NCBI GenBank assembly: GCA_902386085.1
Contig: CABMIA010000015.1
Location: forward strand, 1-12,334
DNA length: 12,334 nucleotides
Reading direction: 5' to 3'
From: an uncultured archaeon
GTDB taxonomy: Archaea; Halobacteriota; Methanosarcinia; Methanosarcinales; Methanoperedenaceae
Numbering within the stretch: position 1 is the stretch's first letter; each line of letters opens with the position of its first letter. The position numbers and the translations under genes are program-made. The notes under the pieces were generated by a model. The model saw only the letters and a program-made list of their open reading frames with translations. It did no database searches and was not told the DNA's origin. Shown one piece after another: positions 11,195 to 12,334 of the stretch.

Positions 11195-12334
11195 TTAGTT
11201 TCTCCTGCTCAACCTGATAAGTCCAAGAAGCCCCAGGAAACCGGTTGACATGAGCACTATTGTGGAAAGCTCTGGTACCGGGGCAATTACTTCAAAGTCA
11301 TAGACTTTTATTTCGTTCGATGCGACTACTATGCCTCCTTCTGCTACTATCAGATAATCACTTTTATCCTGTGGTGTCCAGTCTATCGGAATGACCTGTT
11401 TGAGTCCGCCTGTCAATGTGCCGCTATCTGCAAAGACCTTTGAGTTGTCGGAGATTCTTGTGATTGTTATATCGTACGGGTCTCCCGCCAAAAAATTCCT
11501 GTAATCTGCTGCCAGAATGCCTTTGGTTGATTTACCAACTATTGGGATTCCTGTGATGTTGATATCTACACCGATTGGTTTTGGCCTAATCAATGGTATA
11601 GTCAATGGTAAATAGTCCCCTCCAGTAATGATATATCCAGAGTTATTATATGGAAGTAGTGTATCTCCTAATCCATCTCCGCTAATGTCCTCGCCAGCAT
11701 AATCAGACCAATAGTTCCCTCCAATCCAAGAGCCTCCGATGATGTTCATTCCAGCAGTTTCTGTGAGGTTCCAAATGTTGTTTCCATCGTCAACGGCATT
11801 GTTGGTGTTGCTAAAGTAGTTGTTGTAGATGATGTTGTTGTTGGAAGAAGCCAGATGGATGCCCACCTCGAAGTTATTTGAAGCATTGTTGCCGCTAAGC
11901 GTGTTGTTGTTGGAAGAGTCCAGATAAATGCCGTTGGCGCTGTTCGAGACATAGTTGCCGCTAAGCGTGTTGTTGTTGGAATAGAGCAGTCCGATGTTTT
12001 CGTGGTAGTAGTTGTTCGAGAGATTGTTGTCGCTCAGCGTGTTGTTGTTGGAAGAGCGCAGAAAGATGCCTTCATATTGGTTCGAATTTGCGTTGTTGCC
12101 TCTCAGCGTGTTGTAGATGGAACCCCAAATAAATATGCCACTGGCGCTGTTCCAGTTTGCATTATTACCGCTAAGCGTGTTGTTGTTGGAAGAAAACAGG
12201 GAGATGCCGTGCCCCTGGCCCGAGGCATTGTTGCTGTTCAATATGTTGTTGTTGGAAGAAGACAGGGAGATGCCGTCGTGATAGTATTCGTTCGAGTCTG
12301 CATTGTTGCCGCTAAGCGTGTTGTTGTTGGAAGA
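11195..12334 (-). CDS. NosD-like beta-helix surface protein with PEF-CTERM-like tail, C-terminal part
   Basis: The last 379 residues of a secreted protein cut by the right edge; the frame is open to the boundary. It begins in at least seven parallel beta-helix coils of 22-25 residues with consensus SSNNNTLSGNNAS...GI.L, ending with IIYNNYFSN. A closing GGNYWSDYAG...GDGLGDT...DYLPL block follows, typical of the NosD/PbH1 group. Next comes an Ig-like region (from RPKPIGVDINITG to EIKVYDFEV). The last 28 residues (PVPELSTIVLMSTGFLGLLGLIRLSRRN, coded at 11198-11281) carry a PEL-ST motif, a hydrophobic helix and a basic end, the tripartite form of PEF-CTERM sorting signals processed by archaeosortases. 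The protein is probably exported, glycosylated and anchored to the cell surface. NosD itself serves nitrous oxide reductase copper insertion, but proteins with these repeats are mostly of unknown role. Confidence 0.85.
   Translation of the reverse strand, partial: SSNNNTLSGNNADSNEYYHDGISLSSSNNNILNSNNASGQGHGISLFSSNNNTLSGNNANWNSASGIFIWGSIYNTLRGNNANSNQYEGIFLRSSNNNTLSDNNLSNNYYHENIGLLYSNNNTLSGNYVSNSANGIYLDSSNNNTLSGNNASNNFEVGIHLASSNNNIIYNNYFSNTNNAVDDGNNIWNLTETAGMNIIGGSWIGGNYWSDYAGEDISGDGLGDTLLPYNNSGYIITGGDYLPLTIPLIRPKPIGVDINITGIPIVGKSTKGILAADYRNFLAGDPYDITITRISDNSKVFADSGTLTGGLKQVIPIDWTPQDKSDYLIVAEGGIVVASNEIKVYDFEVIAPVPELSTIVLMSTGFLGLLGLIRLSRRN
11891..12334 (-). repeat. In-frame tandem DNA repeats, 66-75 bp, in the beta-helix gene
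   Basis: A core close to GCCGCTAAGCGTGTTGTTG followed by TTGGAAGA recurs at 11891, 11957, 12029, 12098 (diverged), 12167, 12233 (diverged) and 12308. Spacings are 66, 72, 69, 69, 66 and 75 bases, all multiples of three, and each unit encodes one beta-helix coil. The core is nearly identical in DNA, more than protein conservation requires, while the rest of each unit varies. The array continues past the window edge. Confidence 0.8.

Noticed and set aside
11891..12334. CRISPR array
   Set aside because: The regular repeats are in frame, spacings are multiples of three but vary, the between-repeat segments encode the rest of each beta-helix coil, and no cas gene is near.

Overview
The window looks like a chromosomal segment of a euryarchaeon, most likely in or near the Methanosarcinales. 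A Candidatus Methanoperedens-like genome is my best guess, but that is inference. The archaeal evidence is direct: a KEOPS Pcc1 and prefoldin beta pair, an AbrB-PhoU fusion, an archaeal-type RqcH, a NosD-like beta-helix surface protein with a PEF-CTERM-like tail, many N-glycosylation sequons on secreted proteins, and TATA boxes about 25 bases upstream of several start codons with little or no leader.

Layout. 1-1167 (minus): conserved information-processing cluster pcc1, prefoldin beta, DHH phosphoesterase (cut by the left edge). 1259-2281 (plus): CNNM/CorC-like DUF21-CBS membrane protein. 2334-3107 (minus): zinc-ribbon protein with one membrane segment and a repetitive glycosylatable ectodomain; its promoter carries a 14-bp tandem repeat. 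3199-6078 (minus): RqcH (ribosome quality control) and, upstream of it, a RimK/MptN/CofF-like ATP-grasp ligase broken by one in-frame TGA. 6254-8376 (plus): a secreted DUF5667-type protein closed by a strong hairpin/U-tract terminator, then a membrane-anchored winged-helix protein. 8390-9064 (minus): aroD (shikimate pathway). 9163-9708 (plus): a small YkgJ-type cysteine-cluster protein and a 73-residue two-helix membrane protein. 9964-10965 (plus): AbrB-PhoU regulator behind an AT-rich, palindromic promoter region. 11195-12334 (minus): C-terminal part of a beta-helix surface protein, cut by the right edge within its repeats.

The genes fall into three themes: translation and proteostasis (Pcc1 for tRNA t6A, prefoldin, RqcH), cell envelope and its sensing (zinc-ribbon ectodomain protein, DUF5667 protein, membrane-tethered winged-helix protein, beta-helix protein), and metabolism or ion homeostasis (AroD, ATP-grasp ligase, CNNM protein, PhoU-like regulator). 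I see no insertion sequence, CRISPR array, tRNA or rRNA. Most of the window is ordinary archaeal core genome. The points most worth a second look are the in-frame TGA in the ATP-grasp gene, the uncharacterised envelope proteins with internal repeats, the paired secreted-protein/membrane-regulator locus, and several compact regulatory structures.
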